DNA of 64,000 nt. Origin: Reclinomonas americana ATCC 50394. Its lineage: Eukaryota > Jakobida > Jakobea > Jakobida. The DNA lies in NCBI GenBank assembly GCA_048213135.1, contig PS015213.1:1-64000 (forward strand), read 5' to 3'. The notes under the pieces are model-generated. The model was not told the DNA's origin. It was given only the letters and a program-made list of their open reading frames with translations, and did no database searches. Numbering within the stretch: position 1 is the stretch's first letter; the number at the start of each line of letters is the position of its first letter. Of this stretch, positions 43,635 to 53,680 are shown in pieces. A program made the position numbers and the translations under genes.

Positions 43635-44566
43635 NNNNNNNNNNNNNNNNNNNNNNNNNNNNNNNNNNNNNNNNNNNNNNNNNNNNNNNNNNNNNNNNNN
43701 NNNNNNNNNNNNNNNNNNNNNNNNNNNNNNNNNNNNNNNNNNNNNNNNNNNNNNNNNNNNNNNNNNNNNNNNNNNNNNNNNNNNNNNNNNNNNNNNNNNN
43801 NNNNNNNNNNNNNNNNNNNNNNNNNNNNNNNNNNNNNNNNNNNNNNNNNNNNNNNNNNNNNNNNNNNNNNNNNNNNNNNNNNNNNNNNNNNNNNNNNNNN
43901 NNNNNNNNNNNNNNNNNNNNNNNNNNNNNNNNNNNNNNNNNNNNNNNNNNNNNNNNNNNNNNNNNNNNNNNNNNNNNNNNNNNNNNNNNNNNNNNNNNNN
44001 NNNNNNNNNNNNNNNNNNNNNNNNNNNNNNNNNNNNNNNNNNNNNNNNNNNNNNNNNNNNNNNNNNNNNNNNNNNNNNNNNNNNNNNNNNNNNNNNNNNN
44101 NNNNNNNNNNNNNNNNNNNNNNNNNNNNNNNNNNNNNNNNNNNNNNNNNNNNNNNNNNNNNNNNNNNNNNNNNNNNNNNNNNNNNNNNNNNNNNNNNNNN
44201 NNNNNNNNNNNNNNNNNNNNNNNNNNNNNNNNNNNNNNNNNNNNNNNNNNNNNNNNNNNNNNNNNNNNNNNNNNNNNNNNNNNNNNNNNNNNNNNNNNNN
44301 NNNNNNNNNNNNNNNNNNNNNNNNNNNNNNNNNNNNNNNNNNNNNNNNNNNNNNNNNNNNNNNNNNNNNNNNNNNNNNNNNNNNNNNNNNNNNNNNNNNN
44401 NNNNNNNNNNNNNNNNNNNNNNNNNNNNNNNNNNNNNNNNNNNNNNNNNNNNNNNNNNNNNNNNNNNNNNNNNNNNNNNNNNNNNNNNNNNNNNNNNNNN
44501 NNNNNNNNNNNNNNNNNNNNNNNNNNNNNNNNNNNNNNNNNNNNNNNNNNNNNNNNNNNNNNNNNN
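43635..44566. other. Assembly gap (Ns)
   Basis: 932 Ns between the PIG-L-like C-terminal exon and the PIG-L-like N-terminal part. Long frames that cross these Ns are artefacts. Confidence 0.99.
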
Positions 44567-45618
44567 CTGCCTCGGTCCCCGATCCGGGAAGCGACACCAT
44601 CTCGTGCACCAGCTCCTCGTGCACACCGTCGCCACCACCACCACCAGCATTAGCAGCGGGTACGACCGCCTGACCTTTGCGATGATCCCTGCCGCTGTCG
44701 TCGCCGCCGTCACCGTCGGCGTCAACGTCATCGTCGCTCTTTTTGCGCGAGGCCGCCGCACGACGCCACGATCCACCGCGCACATACGTTCCACTGCCAA
44801 ACATGACAGCGGCCACACCGGAGCGCAGCAACTCGAAGAAGCCCGTGTACTTGCGCCACCATGAACCACTGTCGAGGAGCCACACTTGCGCCGGTCGCAG
44901 CTGACCGCGTCGAAACGCCGCCACCACTCCACGCGACACTGCAATGTGATTCGGGTGGCCGCTGACGCCACGCTCGTCAAACGTCACCACCCACTGGAAC
45001 GCCGACCCACGCGCATGCTCTGCCACCACATCCGCCTGCTCTCCTCCATTGCACAATGAGTGAAGAAGCAACAATGAAGTCTACTGCGCTCTCCCTCCCA
45101 CTGACCACGGTGTTCACGGGCCATATGGCACGCATCGAGTCTTGCAGCTCCTCGTGGCGCACAATGGTCACATCGTCGCGTTTGACACCGAGCACATGGC
45201 ATGCGCGATACAACTCCTCCTCGCGACGCTGTCCGAGGCCCTCGGCGTTGCCATTGGACAGGCACAAGACACTGAGTCGAGCGCCCACAGACTCCCGCAG
45301 AGTGGCGAGAGTGGGCGCAAAGAACATGGACTCGTCGTCCGGATGCGCAATCACCAGCAGTGCATGTGGTGACGACACTACGATGCACGCACATAGAGAG
45401 AGAGAGAGAGAATGAATGCACATGCACGCACATGCAAGTGACTGTGAGTGAGTTAGTTGCTCACCGTTTGCGCAGGCAGCTGAGAGAATGCGAGCTGCTC
45501 GTGAGCTCAGCACGCGACGCAGAAGGAACCCCAGTGCGGCGCACATGGCGAGCAGGCTGGCGAGGAGCACCGTCAGCACGAATGCCTTCAACAGTGCCTC
45601 TTCGTCCACGAGAAACAT
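44567..45618 (-). CDS. PIGL: N-acetylglucosaminyl-phosphatidylinositol de-N-acetylase, partial (PIG-L)
   Basis: Catalyses the second step of GPI-anchor synthesis on the cytosolic face of the ER. The protein starts MFLVDEEALLKAFVLTVLLA with one N-terminal transmembrane helix, as in the family. The deacetylase domain has the metal motif VIAHPDDESMFFAP, then LSVLCLSNGNAEGLGQRREE and LYRACHVLGVKRDDVTIV. The second metal motif region reads FQWVVTFDERGVSGHPNHIA, followed by LLDSGSWWRKYTGFFELLRS. An Asp/Gly-rich insertion (DDDVDADGDGGDDSGRDHRK) precedes the gap edge, which is unusual for PIG-L. The C-terminus is missing here and probably corresponds to 43185-43414. Confidence 0.9.
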
Positions 45619-45713
45619 AATGAGCAACAAAAGTGCGTTTTTACTCGCGACGGACTGGACGTCGACAGGTGTTCCGCTGTCTGTCTGTCTGCGCGTGCGT
45701 GTGGAAAGCAGGC

Positions 45714-46917
45714 TCAGGCCACGGTGCACACGGAGAGCGTCGGGCACGAGGCCGACGCGGAGCAGTACGACGGAAGCGCAAAGATGCTGCCATTGATCGG
45801 GTCGGTCTTGTACCTGTGTTTGCAGAGGCCAGTGTCAGCTAGCAGCAGGGAGAGAAGGCGGAGGAACAAGAGACCGCCGTGTATGCGCAACGTCTGCGGG
45901 TTGAACTCAAAAAGGTCATTCGGCGCCATGTCGAGCCTGCATACAATGGTGCGACGTTCTTCAGCTGCAATTGCAGAGTATACCCTCGACCCTTTTGACC
46001 ACACGCAACTCCACCGGCACGTTCGAGTCCACGGTGGCATAGTAAAAGTTGTCTTGCAGACCCTGCACAGTCGACAATCAGCGCCTGCAAGGCCCCCCTG
46101 TTCCCTCACCATGTCTTGCGCAGACCTTCTGGTTCCACTTGTTGGTCATGTAGCCGCCAATCTGCTGCGTTCCGAGGTACTGTGCACCATGGAGCCAGTC
46201 GCGGCGAATGGTACCGCAGCCCTTGGCATCGTTGCAGCACGCGCAGCACGACTTGAGCTCGGGGAACACGAGATATCGCATGCCGGCGACCACCAGGTGC
46301 GTGCAATTCGTGTTGGTGAGCCTGCGTCGTCGCACAAGTGAGAGACGCACGGAGGAGTGAGTGTGAGAGAGAGAGAAAAAGGCAGAGCAGGCGCAACGGG
46401 TGAATGCTTCCGCAATCTGTGTTGTTGCTGCATCAGCTCACGTGAACCTCCAACAAACGCAAAGAAAGAGGAGAGGAGACGCAACAGCGGTCGTGGCGGC
46501 CATTGGCGCGGTCAATGCGCGTGTAGTTGTGCACCTAATGCCCACCAAAAAAAGAACTTGAGAAGACAGACAGCGAGACTCCGGGGGGGAGGCACACAAT
46601 GCACTCACCGCATCATACCACCACGTTCCTGTCGTCGTGTGACTGCCACCAATGATCTTGGTGGTCTCGCTAAAGTCTGCGGTGGGTGGAGGAGCCAAGT
46701 GAGAAACACGCACGCACGCACGCACACGCACACGGAGACACACTCGCTCACCAATCTGGAAAAACGCAGGCCACACAGGCGCGTCGGGGTCGCCCAAGGC
46801 CAGCGCATGCTCGAGCTCACCCGCAGCCGCCTGCTCCACCAGCAAAGTGCTGGTGAACACCAGTGCAAACACGCAGGCGAGCGCGAGGAAGAGAAGCGAG
46901 GTGCTCTGGCGCGACAT
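45714..46917 (-). CDS. Secreted cysteine-rich protein, family not named
   Basis: Starts MSRQSTSLLFLALACVFALV, a clear signal peptide with likely cleavage near VEQAAAG. The mature part begins with acidic and Pro-containing segments (DPDAPVWPAFFQI; DFSETTKIIGGSHTTTGTWW). The core reads NCTHLVVAGMRYLVFPELKS then CCACCNDAKGCGTIRRDWL, LHGAQYLGTQQIGGYMTNKW and GLQDNFYYATVDSNVPVEL. A 40 bp intron follows, then EERRTIVCRLDMAPNDLFEF then NPQTLRI, and the last exon DPINGSIFALPSYCSASASC. The spaced Cys residues and W suggest a disulfide-rich extracellular or lumenal domain of the kind I loosely associate with ependymin-like proteins, but I cannot name it. No transmembrane segment after the signal. Divergent from PrimPol, 92 bp. 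Confidence 0.7.
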
Positions 46918-47009
46918 TTTTGTTGTCAAGTAAAGAATGATAAGATGTTCCGCGCGGGTCAACGGAGGACACAAGACTCGTCACTTGACGCACAGGCAGT
47001 CAGAGGTCG

Positions 47010-49211
47010 ATGTCGCATGTGCTGCGTGTGACTCTTGACCAGCGACGAGCGGCGTATCATGCCAAGCGGTGAGCTGTGTGTGTCGAGATGGAAACCTTAC
47101 ACAAATCCTCTTCTCACACTCACGCTCGTGCAGGCGACTGTGGCAGGAGTTTGGTACGCAAAAGGAGGCGTTTGAGTATGCCGACGAGCATGCAGCGCAG
47201 TGCTTGTATTTCACGTATGAGGATGGCGATGAGGATGGCGTGAGGTATGAGGATCGCAGTGTTGCATGCATGCATGCATGCATGCAGGCAGGGCTTCTCA
47301 TCACCACATGCAGGCGTTTCCTGGTCACCACGGTGGTGGATCTGTGGTTTCGATACAAGAGCATTCCAGTGGTGCGACGACTTGTCTCTGATCTCATGCA
47401 CGGCAGTCTCCTTCTCATCGCATGTTGGCGCGCACAGTCACGGCGCCATTTCTACGAGATCATTCGCGAGGGGATGCCGTGCTGCTTGTACATTGATGCC
47501 GAGTACATGCGAGACTCTGCGCCGTTGCGTCAAGTGCTGTTGTGCTGCTGTGATCGGCGACGGCTGCTGATGGAGAAGCAGTGTCGAGTGGCTGGACGCG
47601 GGTCATCCGCGACGCGTGTGCGAGGTGCTGGTGGAGGCCGCCATCCGAGCGTTTGCCGATCTGTTTGCTGTGGAGTGTTCTCGGTGCGCGCACACGTCTC
47701 TTCACGTCGCTTCCGCGTTCGCTGTCGTCACTCGGGCGCTTCGCAGCTCGCATGTCATTGTGTTGGACTCGTCGACACCGGAAAAGTTCTCTCGCCATCT
47801 GATCTTTCGCGTGCCTGGCGTGGCGTTTGCGTCCAACGTGCATGGTGCGCGCGCTTCGGCCCTGTGCTGCTCTCCTCAGTGTTGACTGAACCCTCGCGCG
47901 CGCAGTCGGTCGCTTTGTGACGGCGCTGCTTCGACGAGTGCCGGAGACGCAGCGGCCGCTGTTGCAGCACGACATGCAGTGGATTGTCGATGCGGCAGTG
48001 TACACGCGCAACCGCAACTTTCGGGTGTGGGGATCGAGCAAGTATGGGCATGCGGCGACAGTTACGCGGCGCACTACCGTGGTGGCAATCGCAGACGGCT
48101 TTGCTGATCTTTGCCAAAAAAAAAACACGCAGTTGTGTCGCGACGACGACTGCGCATACGACATGTCGGCCATTCGCGACGAGGAGCCGTACTTGGCGAT
48201 GGAGCAGGATGCCGAGTACTTTGCCGCCTCACTGGTCACCTATTTTCCGCGTGCGCATCGTCGCTCGTGGCGCCTCCTCGAGCTGCCCGAGTCAACGTTG
48301 CGCGAAGACGCAGAGAAGTTCACGAGTGCACTGCCGCGTGGTCTCCTCTCGCGCTTCGTGTGGGGCTCAGCATTTGCCGCCGAGTCCACTGGAGCACAGT
48401 CGGGTGTGGAGTCTGTGTCGCCCTTTCCGCAACTCGACGAGTACGTGATGCAGACCATGGTGGTGCCGGTGGCCGGAGGTCGCTCGGTGAGAGGCGGAGG
48501 AAGGTTGTTGTTGCACGCTCTTCAACAGGAGCTCTCACCCTTCGCCTCCTTCTCTCTCTCTAGGTCTCGTTTCGGTCGTGGCAGCTGTCGCCGAGCACAC
48601 GAACGCTGACGCTGGCAGTCGCCGGCTCGCGTTACTGCCGCAATGTTGGTCGCGAGCACAGGAGCAACGGCGTGTATCTCGTGTGTGACTTGGGGTTGCG
48701 TGGCATTTTTTCGTTATGCTCTATTCGATGTGCGCTCAACAAGCATTGTGGCTTCAGTCGCGGACACGTTGTGCAGCGCTGCTGGGACCCCGACTGTCAC
48801 GGATTCAGTTCAGGTGCTGCTTGTGTTTTCGACATGAGAAAGAGTGTGCTTGTTTTGCTGATTACGGCGTGACAGCACCGGTGTTGATCCCGCCGGGCCT
48901 GCTGCCGCCAGAGTACGTTGTCCGTCAGCCCGACACGATTTCGCTGGAATTTGGTTTGCGCACACGCACAGGCTCGTTGTGCTCACCTCAGTGGTTCTCA
49001 CTTCCGATCACACGCAGGTGCGCTGACGGACGACGATCTGCAAGCCATCGACGCAGTGTTTGCAACACAGCTCGAGCGCCGTCACAGGCAGCTGCAGGTC
49101 AGCCGCCCACTTGAGTAATGTGCATTCATCTTCACTCACTTTCCGAAGCTGACACAGGCTGACAGCAGCTACGCCATGCAAGATGACGAGGAGGAGCAAG
49201 AAGGAGATTGA
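47010..49211 (+). CDS. PRIMPOL: PrimPol, primase-polymerase
   Basis: Archaeo-eukaryotic primase superfamily enzyme that reprimes stalled replication forks in nucleus and mitochondria. Start MSHVLRVTLDQRRAAYHAK is spliced to RRLWQEFGTQKEAFEYADEH. Then FLVTTVVDLWFRYKSIP; RRHFYEIIREGMPCCLYIDA followed by EY (motif I DxE present); VIVLDSSTPEKFSRHLIFRV (motif II SxH present); WIVDAAVYTRNRNFRVWGSS (motif III D present); and EYVMQTMVVPV. The C-terminal zinc knuckle: SRYCRNVGREHRSNGVYLV and VQRCWDPDCHGFSS, i.e. Cys, His, Cys, Cys. Ends in an acidic DDEEEQEGD. A run of A at 48116-48125 falls in or near a coding/intron boundary. The stop is 6 bp from the next gene's stop. Confidence 0.93.
47263..47286. 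repeat. (TGCA)6 self-complementary tract in a PrimPol intron
   Basis: Six perfect tandem TGCA units. Every unit is palindromic, so the tract can fold back on itself at any register. It lies upstream of the acceptor for the FLVTTVVDLWF exon. Confidence 0.9.
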
Positions 49212-49217
49212 TCTTGC

Positions 49218-50189
49218 CTATCCGCTGCCTGCGTGCTGCTCCACCACCGCAAGTCCGTCGGCAAAGGTGGACACTACAGTGCCGCACTCGTGCCGGATGA
49301 AGCGCCGAAAGGCCGCCAGTGACTCCTGCCAAGATGATGGGTCAGCGTGTGGCTGACGAAAAATGAGACAGTGGCCCGACGGATTTACCGCTTCGACTCG
49401 CTTCTCGATGTCTGCGTTGCCGCTGATGGCCAGAGCGGATGCATCGGGCATCAGCAACGCATCGAGAGCCGCATCCAGAGCGCGCCAGTTGCCAATGGCG
49501 ATGACCGGGAGTGGTCGTCGTGGCGCGTCAGAATCATCGCTCGTGCTGTTGAGGAAGGTTTCGACACTGCGCAATCGCCGTGTGAAGACTACCGGTGTGC
49601 TGTGTATTGCTGGGCAGGAGAACGTACCGCTCTTGCACAGCAGCTGGCGTTACTGCCGAGGGACCGTCGCCTCCTCGTGTGTGGTTCACTACGAAAATTG
49701 GTGGGCGAAGTGAATAACTTCGAACACCGCGAACGCATTTGTACCTATGAGAAGCACAGGGCGTGCGAAAACTCGAACACTCTGTTGAATGGTGTGCAGT
49801 GGCAGCACACTGTCGAGCCGCTGTGCACGCCATCTCAGTGAGCACATCACCATGTCAACCACTTCGCCATGTCAGCAATACCTCTTCCACATTGCTGTCG
49901 TCAACGCTTTCGTCCTCCACCATCACCACTCGACGCACCTGCGCCAGGTCCACCAAGCACAAACCGAGCCCATGCGTCGGCAGAATCAAGTGTGCGTCGC
50001 GAATAGTCTCCGACACTGCACGAATTGAAGTTGCGGGTTGTTCCGACCAGTCGACCAATCTCCATCATGCAACTCACCTCGCACCACGCGGAAACGCTTC
50101 TCCAGCGCGGACTTGACCTCCCAGAAGAGTGGCGAGGAAGAGGCGAGGATCGCCGGCTCTGATCGCAAAGTCGATTCCTGGTGTTGCAT
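49218..50189 (-). CDS. Protein of unknown function
   Basis: Begins MQHQESTLRSEPAILASSSP then LFWEVKSALEKRFRVV. A 60 bp intron is followed by SETIRDAHLILPTHGLGLCL, DLAQVRRVVMVEDESVDDSN, and then, by one plausible splice, RLDSVLPLHTIQQSVRVFAR then PVLLI. The last long exon reads PVIAIGNWRALDAALDALLM then PDASALAISGNADIEKRVEA, and after another intron LAAFRRFIRHECGTVVSTFA, ending EQHAGSG. The alternating strands and helices hint at a small alpha/beta domain followed by a helical part, but I do not recognise it. The middle exons at 49.6-49.8 kb are uncertain. It starts 60 bp downstream of the cyanophycinase-like gene on the same strand. Confidence 0.55.
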
Positions 50190-50248
50190 GATTTTCTCTG
50201 TTCTCTCACGAGCACAAACTACAAACTTTTCAGAGGACAACTCGTTCA

Positions 50249-52010
50249 CTACGTTGACGCCGGTGCAATGTCGACTCTCATGTTGACATATGAGATCGAG
50301 TCCTTGTTCGTGTAGGGATTCGTTCCGGCGTACCCGGCTGTCCGGCCGGGCACCTTGGTCAGCGTGACCCTGAATTGCACGGGGTCCGTCTCGAACGTGA
50401 AGGCGCTTGTAAATCTGTGCGTGAGTGCGTGTTGTACATGTGAGGTACTCGATGAGGTGTGCGATATGCGAGAAGCGGACGGAACGAGTCGTCGCGGGCG
50501 TCGACCAGACTCGTGGACACGGCGACGAATTCGTGTTGCGCGTCGTCGGGACCGTCGGGCGAGTTGAAAATGTTGGCCGACCTGCAGCACCACCACAGGA
50601 GAATGGATTCAGTTGGAAGGCGGGAAAGACATGCATGTACGACGCAAGACTCACGTCAGCGCGCGAATGTGGCGTTCGCGTCCCAACAGTGGCGACTGCG
50701 ACGATCGAGGGAGGTGTGAGCAGAAAAAGTCAACGAAGCAAAGACTTGCTATCACACACGCACCTTCCACGGCGCAAACTCGACTACGCCCGTCTTCAGA
50801 TGGATTCGGTCATCTTGCGTGAGGTACGTCATGGAGGCATTGTCGAGGGCGAAGCCGCGCGGGTTGGAGCGCTCGGTGGCGGCCGTGATGTTGATGAAGA
50901 TGCCGCCACCAGCACCGACCACAACACCCACTGGATCCGGCGAATTCACTCCAACAATCACCAGCGCCGTGTCCTCGTCCATGCCCACTGCAAACTGCGA
51001 GCCACGCGGCAAATATCGTGTGTCCCATGCCAGGCGCAGGAGGCGACCTGTGGCGCAGCAGTCTGTGTGAATCACTCCTCTCCAGCCACATCGCCACGAC
51101 ACGCGCTTCACCTTGACGGCCTCGCGGTGCCACGTGCGTGTCGAGCAGGCCCCACGGGAACGACGGAATGCCACCCTCCGGCACATACACCACCGTGTAG
51201 GGATGCGTTTGCTTCCCGTACACTTCCGCCCCATCCAGCAGCGCATCCCACGAGTAGCCGCCCTCCACCATCACCTTGGCCGTCTGCACAGCGGTGCCGG
51301 CGGAGCTGCCAGAGATCACGGCGCCAGCCTGCTGGAACCGGTCCATGATGGCCTGCAGCACCGGCGACACCACACGCTGTCCACTGTCGTCTGTGTTGTA
51401 AAACGACGACACAATGCGGATCTGATCGCCGCCGGAGAAGAAGAAGCCGGTGCATTGCTGCGCAATGTGCACCACATCGGGGTTGGAGTTGTTGGCGCGG
51501 TGCTGCATGTCGACGGGAATCCAGTGCACCGCCGCCGGGTGATACGACAGGAAAATCTCCTGCATGGCCTCCCATGCAGAAGGCTGGTGGTGTGGTGCAG
51601 TGAGTCACACGAGCAAGAGAGGGGAGAGGAAGGGGTGGACGTACTGGATCAATGTCGGCGGCGGTGATCACACCAATGACTGCAGCGCCCTTGCCGCCGG
51701 CCAAGTCGACAATCTGTTGGATGATCAAGGGCTGGTCGTCCTGTTATGTGCGCAGTGCATGCATGTGCATGTGTGCATGTGAGAGAGAGAGAGGGACAGG
51801 CAAGGAGAGTACTTGTGTGCATGCACGTACCCAGTCGCCCGAGGGACCGCCGATCAACACGAGTGAGCCTGCGCGCGGAGCCGATGATGCTTGCGCCTGC
51901 TGGTGCCACCCGTACGCACAGAAGATCACCACGCTGGCCGTGAGCACGCATGAGAGCATGAGCACCAGTCGCACGTGTGGCGACGTGGTGACGGCGCCGC
52001 CCGAGTACAT
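50249..52010 (-). CDS. Membrane-anchored cyanophycinase-like peptidase (family S51)
   Basis: Starts MYSGGAVTTSPHVRLVLMLS with one transmembrane helix (LMLSCVLTASVVIFCAYGW), so type II membrane or secreted. The catalytic part reads SLVLIGGPSGDW, GGKGAAVIGVITAADIDP, FFSGGDQIRIVSSFYN, QAGAVISGSSAGTAVQTAKV (nucleophile Ser in the GSSAG elbow), SWDALLDGAEVYGKQ, AWDTRYLPRGSQFAVGMDED and GVVVGAGGGIFINI. The C-terminal exon ends GYAGTNPYTNKDSISYVNMR then VDIAPAST. In bacteria S51 cyanophycinase degrades the storage polymer multi-L-arginyl-poly-aspartate. A eukaryotic extracellular or endomembrane version would more likely act on exogenous cyanophycin or on Asp-containing peptides; this is inference. 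Divergent from the next gene, 78 bp. Confidence 0.85.
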
Positions 52011-52088
52011 CGCGAGAAGATTATGATTATCGATATCTCGGAAATTTGCTTCACTCAGTCTTTCTCTCTCCGTGCACGTGAGAGGAGC

Positions 52089-53630
52089 ATGTCGAGTGGC
52101 TCCTCGTCAAGCGATGCCGCAGAGGGTGGTCACTCTCGCTCTGTCGATGGACCAGAGGATGTCTTCCCACTGCTCCTGGAGGCGCTCAAGACACGCGACA
52201 TGGAAGGCGTGCTTCGACTCATGCCTCGTGTGCAGACGCATCACCGACTTGCTGTCGACTGTCTCGTGGTGCGTGCGTGTTACTATGGCAGCTGCAGCGC
52301 GTCCATGCACCTTGTGTCACCCCTGTTACTCCTCAGGAAGCATCTCGGCGGCACGTCTACAGTGCAATGCGCATTCTGATCCGTTTCGTTCCTTACGGTG
52401 TGGTCGCCGTCGTTCGTCTCGCTCTTTAGAGTGCATCAGCAGCGTCTCAGTGTTTCATAGATGCGAGGCTATTCATCGAATGCCTTGCTGCACTGCGAGA
52501 GATGGCAAGAGGCTGCGCTCAAAGAACTGACTTCAGTGCCGATCAGTTGCCCGGAGACTTGCGACCTCGTGCTGAACTTCGACGTGTGCTCAGAGCCCGA
52601 CATCGTGCCGCGTCAGCTCCAGCTCCCGGCCGCGGTGTGCCGTCATCCAACTCATCCAACCGCAGTTCGAAATCGTCGTCCACTTCAACCTCCACACATC
52701 GCAGCCATGGTTCCGGCTCTGCAGGCTCCGGCTCGGGGCGCGCGCCTGCCGAAGACGAGGTCTGTTCCTCACGTGTGGTGTACATGTGTTTGTTGAGTGC
52801 TGACGATGTTGCATGCGTGCAGGATTCGGAGGAAGACATGCTGGCAACAATCCGCGAGCTGACGCGGAGTGAGTTCACTACTCACATGGGCCAGCACATT
52901 CCGGAACGGGCAGTGCTGGTCTCCATGATCAAGAGGGACGACGACGACTACTGGTGTCGGGTCAATGCCGGCGGTGGACCAAGCGTCAGGATCGCACGCC
53001 AACCGAGTACACAGGAGCAGGCGTTTTGCCACCTTCACATGGTTTTGTGATCATGTGTGCTCCTTCCACGCAGTGCATGAAGAGTCTTATGTGGCCTACC
53101 AGGTTCCCTACACCGTATACGATGCTGTCACGGGTTTACCAAAAGGCTTCATCGACGAAACGGGTGCCTACCACCACAAGGGCTACGGGAGCCAACGCGT
53201 CACGGCGACGATGGTGGAGAGATTCCTGGAGTCTTGTCTCGAGAACGGCCGACAGCAGAGCTCCCAGGCAGCACTGTTTCTCCGTCTCTGGCGTCAAGCA
53301 CCGCGGAAGTTCCTGTCTGCAGGTTTTCACAGTCACCGCGACGATCCGCTCCACATCACTGTCTGCCTCCTGGATTGGGGCCAGTGGCACATCTATCCGG
53401 TTCCTGCCTCTGGTGCGGCTGTCAAGGGCAACAGGAAGTTTTTCCCTCTGATGCCGGGATCGAAGAGCCTTTACATGCTCAATCGAATCACCGGCGGCCG
53501 TGTGGTCCGCTGTCGTGGTGGGAGCCTCTTCAAGGCCTTATTCAAAATCGACGAGGAATCCGTGTCGGCATTAGAGGGTGGAATGGACATCGAAGCCTAC
53601 TGTGTCGCACGCTTCAAGCTTGAGCTGTAG
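52089..53630 (+). CDS. Protein of unknown function
   Basis: Starts MSSGSSSSDAAEGGHSRSVD then DVFPLLLEALKTRDMEGVLR. The next exon has CFIDARLFIECLAALREMAR, then a Ser/Thr-rich linker (SSNSSNRSSKSSSTSTST). Later exons give DMLATIRELTRSEFTTHMGQ and VLVSMIKRDDDDYWCRVNAG. The last long exon reads ESYVAYQVPYTVYDAVTGLP, GYGSQRVTATMVERFLESCL, FLRLWRQAPRKFLSAGFHSH, VCLLDWGQWHIYPVPASGAA, SLYMLNRITGGRVVRCRGGS and ends VARFKLEL. It looks like a globular alpha/beta C-terminal domain of about 180 residues. I do not recognise it. The join near 53040-53072 does not resolve cleanly and may hide a short extra exon. Confidence 0.65.
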
Positions 53631-53680
53631 TTAATATTGAAAATGCCTGCCAACTGTCGTCGAAGGAAACATGCAATCAT

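Noticed and set aside
43392-45074. Very long frames across 43.4-45.1 kb
   Set aside because: Open only because about 930 Ns have no stop codons.
49218-50189. Assignment as a D-isomer 2-hydroxyacid dehydrogenase or an XPF/FAAP24-like protein
   Set aside because: Only vague similarity of strands such as HLILPTHGLGLCLVDL and PVLLIG; no nucleotide-binding glycine motif or catalytic residues, so left unnamed.
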